A stretch of 64,000 nucleotides of DNA from Planctomycetota bacterium (GTDB taxonomy: Bacteria; Planctomycetota; Planctomycetia; Gemmatales; Gemmataceae), in the NCBI GenBank assembly GCA_016872605.1, contig VGZI01000003.1, positions 1 to 64,000 on the forward strand. The letters run 5' to 3'. Below, one piece after another: positions 18,001-26,681 of this stretch; within the stretch, counting starts at the first letter, position 1; each line of letters starts with the position of its first letter. Made by a program: the position numbers and the translations under genes. A model generated the notes under the pieces. The model saw nothing but the letters and a program-made list of their open reading frames with translations, did no database searches and was not told the DNA's origin.

Positions 18001-18368
18001 CCGGGCGGCAGGTAAGGCGTGGCCACCGATGCGAGCGACACGACCTGCGTCAAAGCGCCGCTCGGATCAACGTCGTCGCGGTAGAAGTTTCGAACAATGC
18101 TCACGCCAGGAATGGAACGAGACTCCTGGAACGCGACGCCGGCCGACTGCCCCGTCCAGCGTTCCAGGCGGTTGGACAGGTTCTTCTCCACGAGGGTCGC
18201 CGGCATGCCGCTGTAGAACGTGAAGACTTGCACGGCCGGGCTGCGATTGGCGGGGAGGATGTCGATCGGAATCGACACGATTGCCAAAGCCCCGATGACG
18301 CCAACGGTCAGGACAAGCACAACGACCGCGTGCCAGTTGTTCAGTGAGAACTTGATCAAACCAGTCAT
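15054..18368 (-). CDS. RND family efflux transporter, inner-membrane pump
   Basis: An AcrB/HAE1-type proton-driven pump of about 1104 residues with the usual two halves, each an N-terminal helix, a periplasmic loop and a bundle of membrane helices. The start at ATG 18368 gives 'MTGLIKFSLNNWHAVVVLVLTVGVIGALAIVSIPIDILP', the standard RND first helix. In helix 4 the normal double Asp is reduced to one ('AIGPLIDIAIICLENTHRH'), as in some pump subfamilies, so proton coupling may differ. It forms an operon with the adaptor 78 bases upstream. No TolC-like gene is in the window. The substrate is unknown. Confidence 0.9.
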   Translation of the reverse strand: MTGLIKFSLNNWHAVVVLVLTVGVIGALAIVSIPIDILPANRSPAVQVFTFYSGMPATLVEKNLSNRLERWTGQSAGVAFQESRSIPGVSIVRNFYRDDVDPSGALTQVVSLASVATPYLPPGTLPPIILPYDPTSVTPVCLLALDSRTVKEELLADVARFEVRNMAMAVRGVNAPIMYGGKSRAILAYMNREKMQARNLAPQDLLRAIDEYNIFLPTGGARLGRVDYAIESNSMYELVDLMGEIPVRSKDGKTIYLRDVAKVRDTNLPQMSVVRVNGRRQVYIPIYRQTGASTLAVVSALRNELPDIKSRLTYDDINVKMVMDQSIYVRHSITSLVEEGILGAVLCSLVILVFLGEWRMTLIAVLTIPIAVFAAVAGLHFTDNTLNVMTLAGFALAIGPLIDIAIICLENTHRHLGLGTHPKEAALYGASEVAMPALVAACCTLLVLAPLAFIPGLGKFLFRPMALAVTFSMVAAFLLSCTFVPAMCSLWLYGHAAPGGPIHGEDHGHRNKHELPPAKGWLSELFEKWESLINTAIGWYSGVLNWAMERPGTILGVAAMLLVFVVLGLGTQLRREFFPEVDAGAFEIYVRGKAGTRIEVTEQRVAAVEQFVKTTIGRDLEIVISEIGVAADWSAAFTPNSGPMDAVVKVQLKHRRHHSAQEYVHMLREGFAGSTHWNDLEFAFDAGGMIRAAMNEGRSSPINIQITTKNVKTTFPVAKAILNEARQIPGVVDARIIQRLDYPQYFINVDQAKAALLGFTQTDVMRNVIAAVNSSVQFHKKNFWIDPVSNNLYYVGVSYKEEDIESLDTLLDMLITSPAQNRSIPLRNVATIERANVAAEVNHKNLQTTLDITMGVHGRDLGKVADDLAFMLNRYGAFEDGEWKTFDPTTWSKEKPKVMVGSRIRLSGEYARMQETFRNLGIGLVLAALLIYFLMVALFKSWLTPLVILSAVPVGLVGVVLVLFLTKTALNVQSLLGIIFMVGIVVSNTVLLVDFAQHLRHEEKLTPTEAILKAASVRVRPVVMTALAAFFALLPMALAIGRGSEANAPLGRAVIGGLLAGLVTTLMVVPCLYSLVVHDSKKAPDKELPPAADAAAATVTEPSA

Positions 18369-18446
18369 GTTGGAATATGTCCTGCATCCTCCGATCCCGC
18401 AGCGCATAGGGATCGTGTTGCCATTGCATGTGCTGTCGATGGGTGG

Positions 18447-19874
18447 TTATGGGGCTGGGTCTAGATTCAACTCGGGCTCCTCGTAGAGAGCCGACTGAAC
18501 TTCCATGCCGTCCGCCAAACCGGCGGGTGGGGCGAGAATGACGCGGTCGGTGTCTTGCAGGCCAAACACCTCGACGCGTGAGCCATTGTCCATGCCGAAG
18601 CGCACCTTGGTGAGAAAGGCTTTGCCGTCGCGCACGACAAACACCGCGCCTTTTCGGGCCTTGGACTTGCCGGCCAGACACGACGAGGGGACCGACAACT
18701 GCTTGGACATTTTGTCGAGGAAGATCGTGACCTTGCCGAACATGCCCTGGCGTATTGTGCCGTCCTTATTGGGCAGATCGATTTCGACGTGCATGAGACG
18801 AGTCTTGACGTCCTCTGTCTTGGCCACGCGTGAGATTTTCGCTTCGAACTTGGCGCCCGGAAAGGCATCGAGTTCGACGAAGGCTGGCTTGTCTTTCGAG
18901 GCAAACGGGACGTCGCTGTCGGGTATCTGAACGACGACTCGCATGCGGTCGGGGCGCTGAATCGCGAAGATCGTTTGGGCAGCGCCTCCCTCGGCCGCGG
19001 AGCGGACAAACGCGCCTTCGACGAGGCGGCGTTCGGTGATATGGCCGTCAAACGGGGCGACGATCGTGGCGAACTTGAATTGCTCCGTGGTGCGCTCGTA
19101 CTCCGCCTGAGCGACCTTGACATTGGCCTTCGCTTCTTCAACGTCGGCCTCGGCAAGCAACACCTTGGCGCCGAATGCGTGGGCGGCGGCTTGCGCCTTG
19201 ATGATCGCCGCGCGAGCCGCTCGCTCGCTCTCGCGCGCCGACTCGTACTGTTGCTTCGACTCGTCTTCGATTCGTTGTTCAATATTCTTCGCGGCAGCCA
19301 GTTCTTTCATGCGCAGGTACACCGCGCCGCGATAAGAAACCCACGCCGTCGCGGCACGCGCTTGAGCATCGGCGTGAATGACTTCCGCATGGGCGGCGTC
19401 CAAGTCGGCTTTCGTGGCGGTCACCTTCGCCTTCATCTGCTTGACGCGAGCCTCGGCCTGTTCCACCAGCGCGCCGTTGCGCTGCACCAGCTTTTCCAGC
19501 TCGGGAACGTCGATGACCGCCAGCACGTCGCCTTCCTGCACCGTTGCCCCGATATTGACGTACTGCGCCTTCAAATAACCGGACACCTTGGCCTGCAACA
19601 GGACCTCGTCTGCCTCGACCGAGCCGACCTGCACCGAGATTCGTTCCATCGCGCCGCGGCGCGGATAGACGACCTTGACATTGGTCGTCTCCGGCGTCTG
19701 CGGCGTGTCATCATCATCGTCATCGCTCTGCCCATCTGGGGATTGTCTGCCTGCCGCGTTGGCCGGCGCCCCATGACGTCGCGGTTGCGTGCTTTTCCAT
19801 AGATAGTAGCATGTGCCGACTACGAGTGCGATGGCCGTGGGCCAGAAGATCCACTGAATCAATCGAGGTGACAT
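18447..19874 (-). CDS. RND efflux periplasmic adaptor (membrane fusion protein)
   Basis: HlyD/AcrA-type adaptor for the downstream pump. The ATG at 19874 is preferred because 'ggag' lies just upstream and it leads into one membrane anchor (LIQWIFWPTAIALVVGTCYYLW). A Gly/Pro/Asp-rich spacer follows, then the first half-lipoyl 'VSGYLKAQYVNIGATVQEGDVLAVIDVPELEKLV', a long Ala/Glu/Lys coiled-coil hairpin (about residues 130-260 of the ORF), the second half-lipoyl 'ATIVAPFDGHITERRLVEGAFV' and beta-barrel and MP domains. The coiled coil is long, as in pumps that reach TolC. The same-strand 78-base gap to the pump gene indicates one operon. Confidence 0.9.
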   Translation of the reverse strand: MSPRLIQWIFWPTAIALVVGTCYYLWKSTQPRRHGAPANAAGRQSPDGQSDDDDDDTPQTPETTNVKVVYPRRGAMERISVQVGSVEADEVLLQAKVSGYLKAQYVNIGATVQEGDVLAVIDVPELEKLVQRNGALVEQAEARVKQMKAKVTATKADLDAAHAEVIHADAQARAATAWVSYRGAVYLRMKELAAAKNIEQRIEDESKQQYESARESERAARAAIIKAQAAAHAFGAKVLLAEADVEEAKANVKVAQAEYERTTEQFKFATIVAPFDGHITERRLVEGAFVRSAAEGGAAQTIFAIQRPDRMRVVVQIPDSDVPFASKDKPAFVELDAFPGAKFEAKISRVAKTEDVKTRLMHVEIDLPNKDGTIRQGMFGKVTIFLDKMSKQLSVPSSCLAGKSKARKGAVFVVRDGKAFLTKVRFGMDNGSRVEVFGLQDTDRVILAPPAGLADGMEVQSALYEEPELNLDPAP

Positions 19875-20119
19875 TCGCGAGACTCCGTCGTTTGGACTGC
19901 TTCGCGGCAAGATGCAACGTCGTGGCTTCTCCCAGCACGTTGCGCGTAGCGGACGAAACTTGGCGGTAGTTATGAAAAACGTTTCATTATTCTAATACGA
20001 ATGCGGCCTGCGCAGGAAGAGAGAAACCCGTCGGCGTAAAGATTTCTCTTCGGGCGAACCGGGCAGCCAGCGCCGCGCATCGCGATCGTAGCGATCAGCA
20101 CGCGCATGACTCAGTCGCG

Positions 20120-22312
20120 TCATCGCAGAACTGTCGGATTCTCCAGCCACTTCGCGAAGTCGGCTTCGTCATCGATGCGTGCTTTGTTATAACGGCCCAC
20201 GATGCGGACCTTGCCGTCGCGCTGCGGTTCGATGATCACGTAGAGAGGCAATTCCTCGGTGCCAAACACTTTCTTCTGAAACGCCAAGTTGACGCCTTTG
20301 GCGTCTTGTTCGGCGCGTTGTCCGACGTCGCTCTGAAGCTCCTTGGCGTAGTACGCGGCCGGAATCGTGTCGGTGTACATCTTGACGACGATGTACTCCT
20401 CGAAGCGCAGAGCGATGTTTGTTTTGGTAAAGACGTTCTTCTCATTCAGCTTGCAGTTCGAGCACGTGACGCCGGTGAAGTCGATGAAGATGCGCTTGGC
20501 AGGTTCGTCGGGTTTTTTCGCTTCCTCCAGGGCAAGCTTGATGGCGTGCTCGAGGCTGCCGGTGTGCGGCATTTCGTCATCGCCCTCGATCGATTCGGGC
20601 AGCAAAAACGAATCGATCCACGCATACACGACGCCGCCGGGGCGCTGCGGCTGCCCAGCCGAGTTGACCTTGAAAAGCGCCGGCGTCAAGTAGACCGCCA
20701 GCCCGAGGAACGCGATGCCGAATAAAAGACGCGGGACCCCGACGTGCTCTTCCGGCGTGTCGTGCGGCAACCGGAATAGGCCGATCAGATAGACCGCACA
20801 CAAGATGCAGAGCGCGACCCAGATGCCCAGAACAAAGTCGAACGTGAAAAACGTCGGATTCGCGGACGAATGAATCAGCTCCGCCTGGCGGAAGAACTTG
20901 AACGCGGCCGCGAACTCCAGGAACCCCATGACGACCTTGACCGAGTTGAGCCAGGAGCCACTCTTGGGCAAGGCGCGTAAAAGCGACGGAAAGAGCGCCA
21001 GGAAGAAAAACGGCGCCGCGAACGGGATGGCAAATGCCAAACCGCCGAGAATGTTGTGCCAGAACGGCCGGTTGCTCACCGCCGCCCCGAAGCCGCCCAG
21101 GAACGGCGCCACGCAGGCAAAGCTGATGATGGTAAACGTCAACGCCATGAAGATCGTGCCGACCAGGCCCCCCTTGCCCTCGTGCTCCGATGTGTATTGA
21201 GCGAGGCTCTGCGGCAACTCGATCTCGTACATGCCGAAGAGGCTCAGCGCGAAGAAGATGAACAACCCGCCGATCACGTAGTTGGTGATCGGATGAATGC
21301 TCAGAAGCCGGAAGATCGACAACATCAGCGATGCCGCCAATGTCAGGACCACGACAATCGTCAAGGAGTACACGGTAGCCATGACGATCGGCTGGTGGTT
21401 CTCTTTCTCGGATTGCTTCAAGAAGAAGCTGACGGTGATCGGGATCATCGGAAAGACGCATGGCGTGATGAGCGAGATGGCGCCGAAGAAGGCGCCGACA
21501 AGCAGAAAGCCCAGAAGATCGGAATCGCTGTCCCCCGCTGCACCCCCGGTAAAGCGCTCGGCGAGGGCGCCCATTTTCTTCTTGTAGTCCTCGGGCGAGT
21601 CGGTAATTAATCCTTCCGACATGATGGCGCTTTCAGCCTTGCCCTTGGCGCCGACTTCCTTCTTGCGCGACTTCGCGGCCTCGATTTGCACGACGGTAAT
21701 GCTCGGCTTCGTCAGATTCAGACGTTCTTTGATGTCTGGATTCGGAATGACCGGCTCGTCGCTTATCTCCAGCTTCACCGGAACTGCGTGCTTATACCAT
21801 TGACAGCCCTTCTCGCAAAGTTGGATGTTCAGTTTAATCGAAACCTGCGCTGGGCCCGGCAGCGCGTTCTCCGCGATGTAGATATCTTGCGACCACGAGA
21901 ACGTGTTGTAAAACTTGAATTCGGTCGACCGCGACTTGCCGTAAATGGTCGTCCTTTTCTCCGGATTCGTCTCACGCAGCGGCCAAAGCGGCGTGAAACC
22001 GGACGTTTTTTCAATTTCCCACTTCGTTAGGGACGACTCTTGTTGCTCGGACGTTCGCTGTGTCAACGGATAGGTATTCCAGCCATCCTTGAGCGTGCCG
22101 ATTAGCTCGACGCGCACGATTTCGCCGCGCCGGGGTTTCCACTTTTCGTTCTTGTCTTTTTGATAAAACGCGTGGAACGGATCTTCCGGCAAGACGCGAT
22201 AGTCAAACTTCACCAGGTCGTCGCCACTCTCGGACTTGATGCTGTTGCCGTTTGCGATTGGCGTAAGCGCGATGGCGCAGACCGCAGCAAGGAAAATGCG
22301 GAATCGGTTCAT
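20120..22312 (-). CDS. DsbD-like thiol:disulfide interchange protein with C-terminal thioredoxin domain
   Basis: The start at ATG 22312 gives a signal peptide (MNRFRIFLAAVCAIALTPIANG). Order of parts: an N-terminal DsbD-alpha/DUF255-like beta domain (about residues 25-230), a membrane domain of roughly eight helices with 'LITPCVFPMIPITVSFFLKQ' (the DsbD/CcdA cysteine motif), and a C-terminal thioredoxin-like domain with 'DFTGVTCSNCKLNEKNVF'. Such proteins carry electrons from cytoplasmic thioredoxin across the membrane. The next gene upstream (22487) is also a redox protein of the same strand, suggesting a shared periplasmic function. The gap between them holds a palindromic repeat at 22365. 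Confidence 0.85.
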   Translation of the reverse strand: MNRFRIFLAAVCAIALTPIANGNSIKSESGDDLVKFDYRVLPEDPFHAFYQKDKNEKWKPRRGEIVRVELIGTLKDGWNTYPLTQRTSEQQESSLTKWEIEKTSGFTPLWPLRETNPEKRTTIYGKSRSTEFKFYNTFSWSQDIYIAENALPGPAQVSIKLNIQLCEKGCQWYKHAVPVKLEISDEPVIPNPDIKERLNLTKPSITVVQIEAAKSRKKEVGAKGKAESAIMSEGLITDSPEDYKKKMGALAERFTGGAAGDSDSDLLGFLLVGAFFGAISLITPCVFPMIPITVSFFLKQSEKENHQPIVMATVYSLTIVVVLTLAASLMLSIFRLLSIHPITNYVIGGLFIFFALSLFGMYEIELPQSLAQYTSEHEGKGGLVGTIFMALTFTIISFACVAPFLGGFGAAVSNRPFWHNILGGLAFAIPFAAPFFFLALFPSLLRALPKSGSWLNSVKVVMGFLEFAAAFKFFRQAELIHSSANPTFFTFDFVLGIWVALCILCAVYLIGLFRLPHDTPEEHVGVPRLLFGIAFLGLAVYLTPALFKVNSAGQPQRPGGVVYAWIDSFLLPESIEGDDEMPHTGSLEHAIKLALEEAKKPDEPAKRIFIDFTGVTCSNCKLNEKNVFTKTNIALRFEEYIVVKMYTDTIPAAYYAKELQSDVGQRAEQDAKGVNLAFQKKVFGTEELPLYVIIEPQRDGKVRIVGRYNKARIDDEADFAKWLENPTVLR

Positions 22313-22364
22313 GGTCGAGATCAACTCCAGCACTACGAATGACCGTGCACGAATCTGCGGCAAT

Positions 22365-22431
22365 GTAGGGTGCGTGAAACGCACCATCCCGCTCAACGAC
22401 ATTCTCGAATGGTGCGCTTCACGCACCCTAC
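22365..22431. repeat. Inverted repeat 'gtagggtgcgtgaaacgcaccat', copy 1
   Basis: The arms gtagggtgcgtgaaacgcaccat and atggtgcgcttcacgcaccctac frame a 21-base loop; each arm is also a partial palindrome. The same family occurs at 32587-32651. It lies between the NHL and DsbD-like genes. Confidence 0.8.
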
Positions 22432-22486
22432 AGCCCCGCAGCGCAAGCAACGGTCGGCCTTTGCTTGTGCTGCGGGCTGGCACAAG

Positions 22487-24280
22487 TCACTTGGCGCCGG
22501 CTTTCACTTCGCCGCGCGGGACCGGCGGGACGTCTTGCAGGCGCAGAGTCGTCATGACTTTGGTCTTCATATCGACGACCTGGATGCGGTGGTTATTCGT
22601 GTCGGCGATGTACATCTTGCCGGCGGCGATGCTGATGCCGCCCGGTTCGTCGAGCATTTTTTCTTTGAGCCAACCGGGCCCGTCGCCCAGAAAGATCGAG
22701 CAGATGCCGAGGCTGAAACGTTCCTTCTGTAGCATGCGGTACTCGGCGGCAAGTTTCTTGGCAGCAGGAGCGTCGGCGGGAAGGTCATCCAGTTTGATTT
22801 CGATTATGCTCATTTGCTTCTCGATCTTGGCTATCTTGTCGCTCTCCGGATCAATGAGCTTGATCTTGCTGTTGTAGGTGTCGGCAACGTAGAGCATGCC
22901 GTCGTGCCGAGCGACGCCGAGGGCATGTTGCAGCCGAACGTCTTTGCCCTTGCCGTTGATGTCGCCGAACTCGAAGAGCCCATCGCCGACGATGGTGGAG
23001 ACGTTTTCCTTGGTGCCGGGCAGCGGAACGGAGCGGATGGCGCTGATTTCACTGTCGGCAACGAAGAGGCGTTTGCCGTCCGTGGCGAGTCCGCTGGGTT
23101 GCGCGAAGGCGCTGCCGCGTAGCGTGCCGTCGATGAGTTGCTCGCTGCCGTTGCCCGCGTAGGCGACGACGGTCTTGGCAGCGGGATCGAATTGCCAGAT
23201 TTGGTGATGCCCGGCCATCGCGACGTAGATCATCTTGTCGTGCAGCAGCAAATCCCACGGGCTGTTCAGGCCCGTCTTGAGTGCATCGGTTTCCTTGGGC
23301 TGTCGGCCGAAGCGATTCTGTTCGCCCGTGCCTGCGACGAGCGTAACGGTTTCCTTCTTGAGATTAAGTGCGCGGATGGCGTGGTTCTTGCGGTCGGCGA
23401 CGTAGAGCGTGTCGCCGTCCAGACACATGCCTTGCGGATCGCTGAACTGGGCCTGGGCGAACGTGCCGTCCTTCAGCCCTTCCTTGCCCGACCCGGCGAT
23501 GGCGAGTTTCTTGCCCTCCAGATTCGTGATGACGATGCGGTGATTCGTACTATCCGCAATGAACAGCCGATTGGAGTCGGCATCGGCAAGGACTTTTCCC
23601 GGGAAGTAGATCGAATTGTCGAACTTCTCCTTTGCGAGTTTGAAGGGAATGGGATCTTCCTTGAGCTTCCCCTTAAAGTCTTTCATGATCTTGCGTATGT
23701 GAAAATCGAGAACTTCAAGATTCCCCTCGCCCGATGCGGTGCCATAGTAGTTGCCGTCCGGGTCGATCAACACCAGCGTAGGCCAGGAGTTGACGCCGTA
23801 GGCTTTCCAGATGCGATGGTCTGCGTCGTTGACGACTGGGTGCTTGATTTCGTAACGAAGGATGGCCTTGAAGATGCTGGCCGTTTTCTTTTCATTGTCG
23901 AATTTGGGCGAATGAACGCCGATGACGACAAGCACGCCGGGATAGCGGGCCTCGAGTTTGGCGAGATCGGGAAGCGTGTGGATGCAGTTGATGCAGCAGA
24001 GGGTCCAAAAGTCAAGCAGGACGATGCGGCCCTTGAGGTCGGCGAGCTTGATTGGCTTGTCGGTGTTGAGCCAGGCGGTGCCGCCGACGAAATCGGACGC
24101 GGGGATTTTCTCCTTGGCCTGGGCGGCGTTCAAGGTCGGCTGCGTCGGCAGCCCCGCCCCGGAGATGGCAAGGAATGCGACGATGCCGGCTAACATGGCC
24201 CCAGCGACGACCAACGAAACCCACGGACGATTGAATTGATTCAGTACGGTTTTCAGGACGTCATAGCATCGTGACAGCAT
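22487..24280 (-). CDS. NHLRC2-like protein: TlpA/thioredoxin domain fused to NHL beta-propeller
   Basis: One N-terminal membrane anchor (VSLVVAGAMLAGIVAFLAISGAG) is followed by a thioredoxin-fold domain whose active site is 'LDFWTLCCINCIHTLPDL' (Cys pair near residues 96-99). The CCINC word is the hallmark of animal NHLRC2 and its bacterial relatives. From about residue 215 to the end come NHL repeats ('LFIADSTNHRIVITNLEGK', 'LYVADRKNHAIRALNLKK', 'MYIADTNNHRIQVVDMKTK') that build a six-bladed propeller. The length of 597 residues fits. It likely works in the periplasm, and the DsbD-like gene downstream is a plausible electron donor (inference). Confidence 0.88.
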   Translation of the reverse strand: MLSRCYDVLKTVLNQFNRPWVSLVVAGAMLAGIVAFLAISGAGLPTQPTLNAAQAKEKIPASDFVGGTAWLNTDKPIKLADLKGRIVLLDFWTLCCINCIHTLPDLAKLEARYPGVLVVIGVHSPKFDNEKKTASIFKAILRYEIKHPVVNDADHRIWKAYGVNSWPTLVLIDPDGNYYGTASGEGNLEVLDFHIRKIMKDFKGKLKEDPIPFKLAKEKFDNSIYFPGKVLADADSNRLFIADSTNHRIVITNLEGKKLAIAGSGKEGLKDGTFAQAQFSDPQGMCLDGDTLYVADRKNHAIRALNLKKETVTLVAGTGEQNRFGRQPKETDALKTGLNSPWDLLLHDKMIYVAMAGHHQIWQFDPAAKTVVAYAGNGSEQLIDGTLRGSAFAQPSGLATDGKRLFVADSEISAIRSVPLPGTKENVSTIVGDGLFEFGDINGKGKDVRLQHALGVARHDGMLYVADTYNSKIKLIDPESDKIAKIEKQMSIIEIKLDDLPADAPAAKKLAAEYRMLQKERFSLGICSIFLGDGPGWLKEKMLDEPGGISIAAGKMYIADTNNHRIQVVDMKTKVMTTLRLQDVPPVPRGEVKAGAK

Positions 24281-24525
24281 GAATTGCTCCTGAGCGCCAT
24301 TGTTTCATCTCGGGCAGTTTGCCCTCCTATTGTACGCGCGCAACCGGCTTTGTGAAAGTGGTAAGTGATCCGTCGTGAACGTGGCTCAGTACGGAGTACC
24401 GAGTACTCCCTACACTATTTGCCACTTGCGTCGTCGCTCTCTCCGCGCAACGTACAAATCCATAAAAAGACGGTGTAGATTTCATGACGATCTCGTGCCC
24501 CCTGTCCACGGGGAGGATCCCAGCT

Positions 24526-25191
24526 ATGCGGTTTAGTCTCATCCCGCGTGAACTCAAATTCTTCGACATGTTCGACGAGATCGCCGCGACCGTGACGGGT
24601 GCGTCGAAGAAGTTCCACGAGATGGTCACGGTTTTTGACAAGCTCGACATCCGCGCCCATGAAATCAAGCGCGCCGAGGACGCCTGCGACGCCTGCGTCG
24701 GCAAGATTATCGAGGCTTTGGACACAACATTCATCACGCCGTTTGACCGCGAGGACATCCATACGCTGGCCACGTCCATCGATGACATCATGGACAACAT
24801 GGAAAAGACTTCCTACCGGTTCGATGTTTTCAAGATCGACAAGCCGACGCCAGAAGCGATCGAAATGGCACGGATCATAAAGGAATGCTGCATCCGTGTG
24901 GAGCAAGCGGTGAGCTTGTTGCGCGACATGGGCAACTCCGAGCAGATTTATTCCTTGATCAAAGAGCTTGGTCAGCTGGAAAACGAAGCGGACCGCGTGT
25001 ACCGAAAAGCCGACGCAGCCCTCTTCGCTCACCTGGTGACCGCCAACGGCAATAGCCATCAACCGATCACGCCGCTCGACATTCTTGGCCTGATCAAGTG
25101 GCGTGAACTCTACGAATGGCTGGAGGAGACTGTCGACGCCACCAAGAGCGTTGCCAACGTCATTTCCGAGATCGTCATCAAGGGAACGTAG
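24526..25191 (+). CDS. DUF47 (PhoU-like) phosphate transport regulator
   Basis: A helical PhoU-like protein of the DUF47/YkaA family, which accompanies and regulates PiT phosphate transporters. The ATG at 24526 has a strong 'ggggagga' ribosome site; the ORF-track start is 14 codons upstream without one. Typical words are 'LIPRELKFFDMFDEIAATV', 'REDIHTLATSIDDIMDNMEKTSYR' and 'LENEADRVYRKADAALF', carrying acidic metal-cluster residues. The stop codon is separated from the permease start by a single base, so the two are co-translated. Confidence 0.93.
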   Translation: MRFSLIPRELKFFDMFDEIAATVTGASKKFHEMVTVFDKLDIRAHEIKRAEDACDACVGKIIEALDTTFITPFDREDIHTLATSIDDIMDNMEKTSYRFDVFKIDKPTPEAIEMARIIKECCIRVEQAVSLLRDMGNSEQIYSLIKELGQLENEADRVYRKADAALFAHLVTANGNSHQPITPLDILGLIKWRELYEWLEETVDATKSVANVISEIVIKGT

Positions 25192-25192
25192 G

Positions 25193-26500
25193 ATGCACTT
25201 TTTCGACACGGTTTGGAAAAACCTCTTCGTCCTTGATTATACCTCGCTGGGTGCGGTCGTCCTCTTGTTGATCGGCCTGGCGTTGGTGTTTGATTATCTG
25301 AATGGCCTACATGACGCCGCCAACTCGATCGCGACCGTGGTGTCGACACGCGTATTGACGCCGCAACAAGCGGTTCTCTGGGCGGCGTTCTTCAATTTCA
25401 TTGCGTTCCTGTTCTTCAATCTGAAAGTCGCGGGGACCATCGGCCGAGGGATCATCGAGCCGAGCGCCGTGTCGAACTCGGTAATTGCTGGGACTCTCAT
25501 CGGCGCTTGTGCATGGAACATATTGACCTGGTATTGGGGACTGCCGACGAGTTCATCCCATGCGTTGATCGGCGGCCTCGTCGGCGCAGCCCTCGTGCAT
25601 TCGGGATGGAGTTCGCTGCTCTGGGGCGGCATCGCATCGACTTGCGCCTTTATCGTTATCGCTCCGATGTTGGGCCTTGTCATCGGCCTGGGGATCGTAG
25701 TTGCGGTCTATTGGACGGTTCACTGGCTGGAAGCCAAGCCGCGAACGGTCGATGTGTTGTTTCGTCGCGGCCAGCTCGTTTCCGCGGCCCTCTACAGTCT
25801 TGGGCACGGCGGAAACGACGCTCAGAAGACGATGGGCATCATCCTCGTTCTCCTCATTGCCGCCACGGCGGTGGACAGTAAACTCGAATGGCGCGATCGC
25901 TACCATCTCGACTCGGAAACGATAGAGGAGATCAGCAAGGACAAGAAAAAGGCGATCCCCGTCGAAATCCTCCCCAAGCTCAAGCAGATCATCGTCGCTA
26001 CGGACGAAGCGGAGGAAACTGCGAAGGCAAAACGCTTTTCGCTGCTGACAGCGTTCGAAGAGAAGGCGCACGCGCTGCTCACCGATACCGAATGGGAACG
26101 CCACAAAGAACGCATCATCAAGGCTGCCGACCATTCCGAGGTGCCGACCGAGGTCGTGCTGATGTGCCATCTGGCGATGGGCGCCGGCACGCTCATGGGC
26201 GGCTGGCGCATCGTGAAAACCATGGGCCAGCGCATCATCCGCTTGCGCCCGGTCGATGGCTTCTGCGCCGAAACCGGGGCGGCCGTTACCTTGGTACTCA
26301 CCCTCTTCGGCGGCATCCCCGTGAGCACGACGCACACGATCACCGGCTCGATCGTCGGTGTCGGATCGGTGCAACGCCTTTCCGCGGTCCGCTGGGGCGT
26401 CGCCGAACGCGTTGTTTGGGCATGGGTCTTCACGATTCCCGGGGCGGCCATCGTCTCGGCGCTCTGCGTGTTCTTGTGGGAATATATCGAGAAGATGTAA
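25193..26500 (+). CDS. pit: PiT family inorganic phosphate transporter
   Basis: A low-affinity phosphate:cation symporter of the inner membrane. The start is ATG 25193, one base after the DUF47 stop, and not the ORF-track start inside DUF47. The two PiT signature repeats are visible: 'FDYLNGLHDAANSIATVVSTRVL' and 'ALYSLGHGGNDAQKTMGIILVLL', with the later 'GGIPVSTTHTITGSIVGVGS' inverse partner of 'GLPTSSSHALIGGLVGA'. A soluble loop of about 100 residues ('SKDKKKAIPVEILPKLK' to 'HKERIIKAADHSE') splits the two halves, as usual. The length of about 435 residues is normal. Confidence 0.94.
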   Translation: MHFFDTVWKNLFVLDYTSLGAVVLLLIGLALVFDYLNGLHDAANSIATVVSTRVLTPQQAVLWAAFFNFIAFLFFNLKVAGTIGRGIIEPSAVSNSVIAGTLIGACAWNILTWYWGLPTSSSHALIGGLVGAALVHSGWSSLLWGGIASTCAFIVIAPMLGLVIGLGIVVAVYWTVHWLEAKPRTVDVLFRRGQLVSAALYSLGHGGNDAQKTMGIILVLLIAATAVDSKLEWRDRYHLDSETIEEISKDKKKAIPVEILPKLKQIIVATDEAEETAKAKRFSLLTAFEEKAHALLTDTEWERHKERIIKAADHSEVPTEVVLMCHLAMGAGTLMGGWRIVKTMGQRIIRLRPVDGFCAETGAAVTLVLTLFGGIPVSTTHTITGSIVGVGSVQRLSAVRWGVAERVVWAWVFTIPGAAIVSALCVFLWEYIEKM

Positions 26501-26505
26501 TTCCG

Positions 26506-26563
26506 CGTTTGGCCGTTCGCCCTGGGCGAACGAGCAAGCTCGCCAAAGGCGAGCGGCTAAACG
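26506..26563. repeat. Inverted repeat 'cgtttagccgctcgcc', copy 1
   Basis: cgtttggccgttcgccctgggcgaac...aagctcgccaaaggcgagcggctaaacg. Nested hairpins; the same family is at 36309-36370. It sits directly after the phosphate transporter stop. Confidence 0.7.
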
Positions 26564-26584
26564 TTGCATTGGCGCATCAAAAAA

Positions 26585-26610
26585 GCCCGGCGAAGAGTGC
26601 CGGGCTTTTT
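26585..26610. terminator. Rho-independent terminator, probably two-way
   Basis: GCCCGGC (26585-26591), a 7-base loop and GCCGGGC (26599-26605) followed by TTTTT; preceded by a run of As. It lies between the convergent phosphate transporter and DUF1501 genes, so it can serve both strands. Confidence 0.88.
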
Positions 26611-26681
26611 CGAACCTGCCGGGATTACTGAGTTGCGATTGGCATCTGGGCCGCGCCATGCGAGCGCTAAACGCAAACTGA

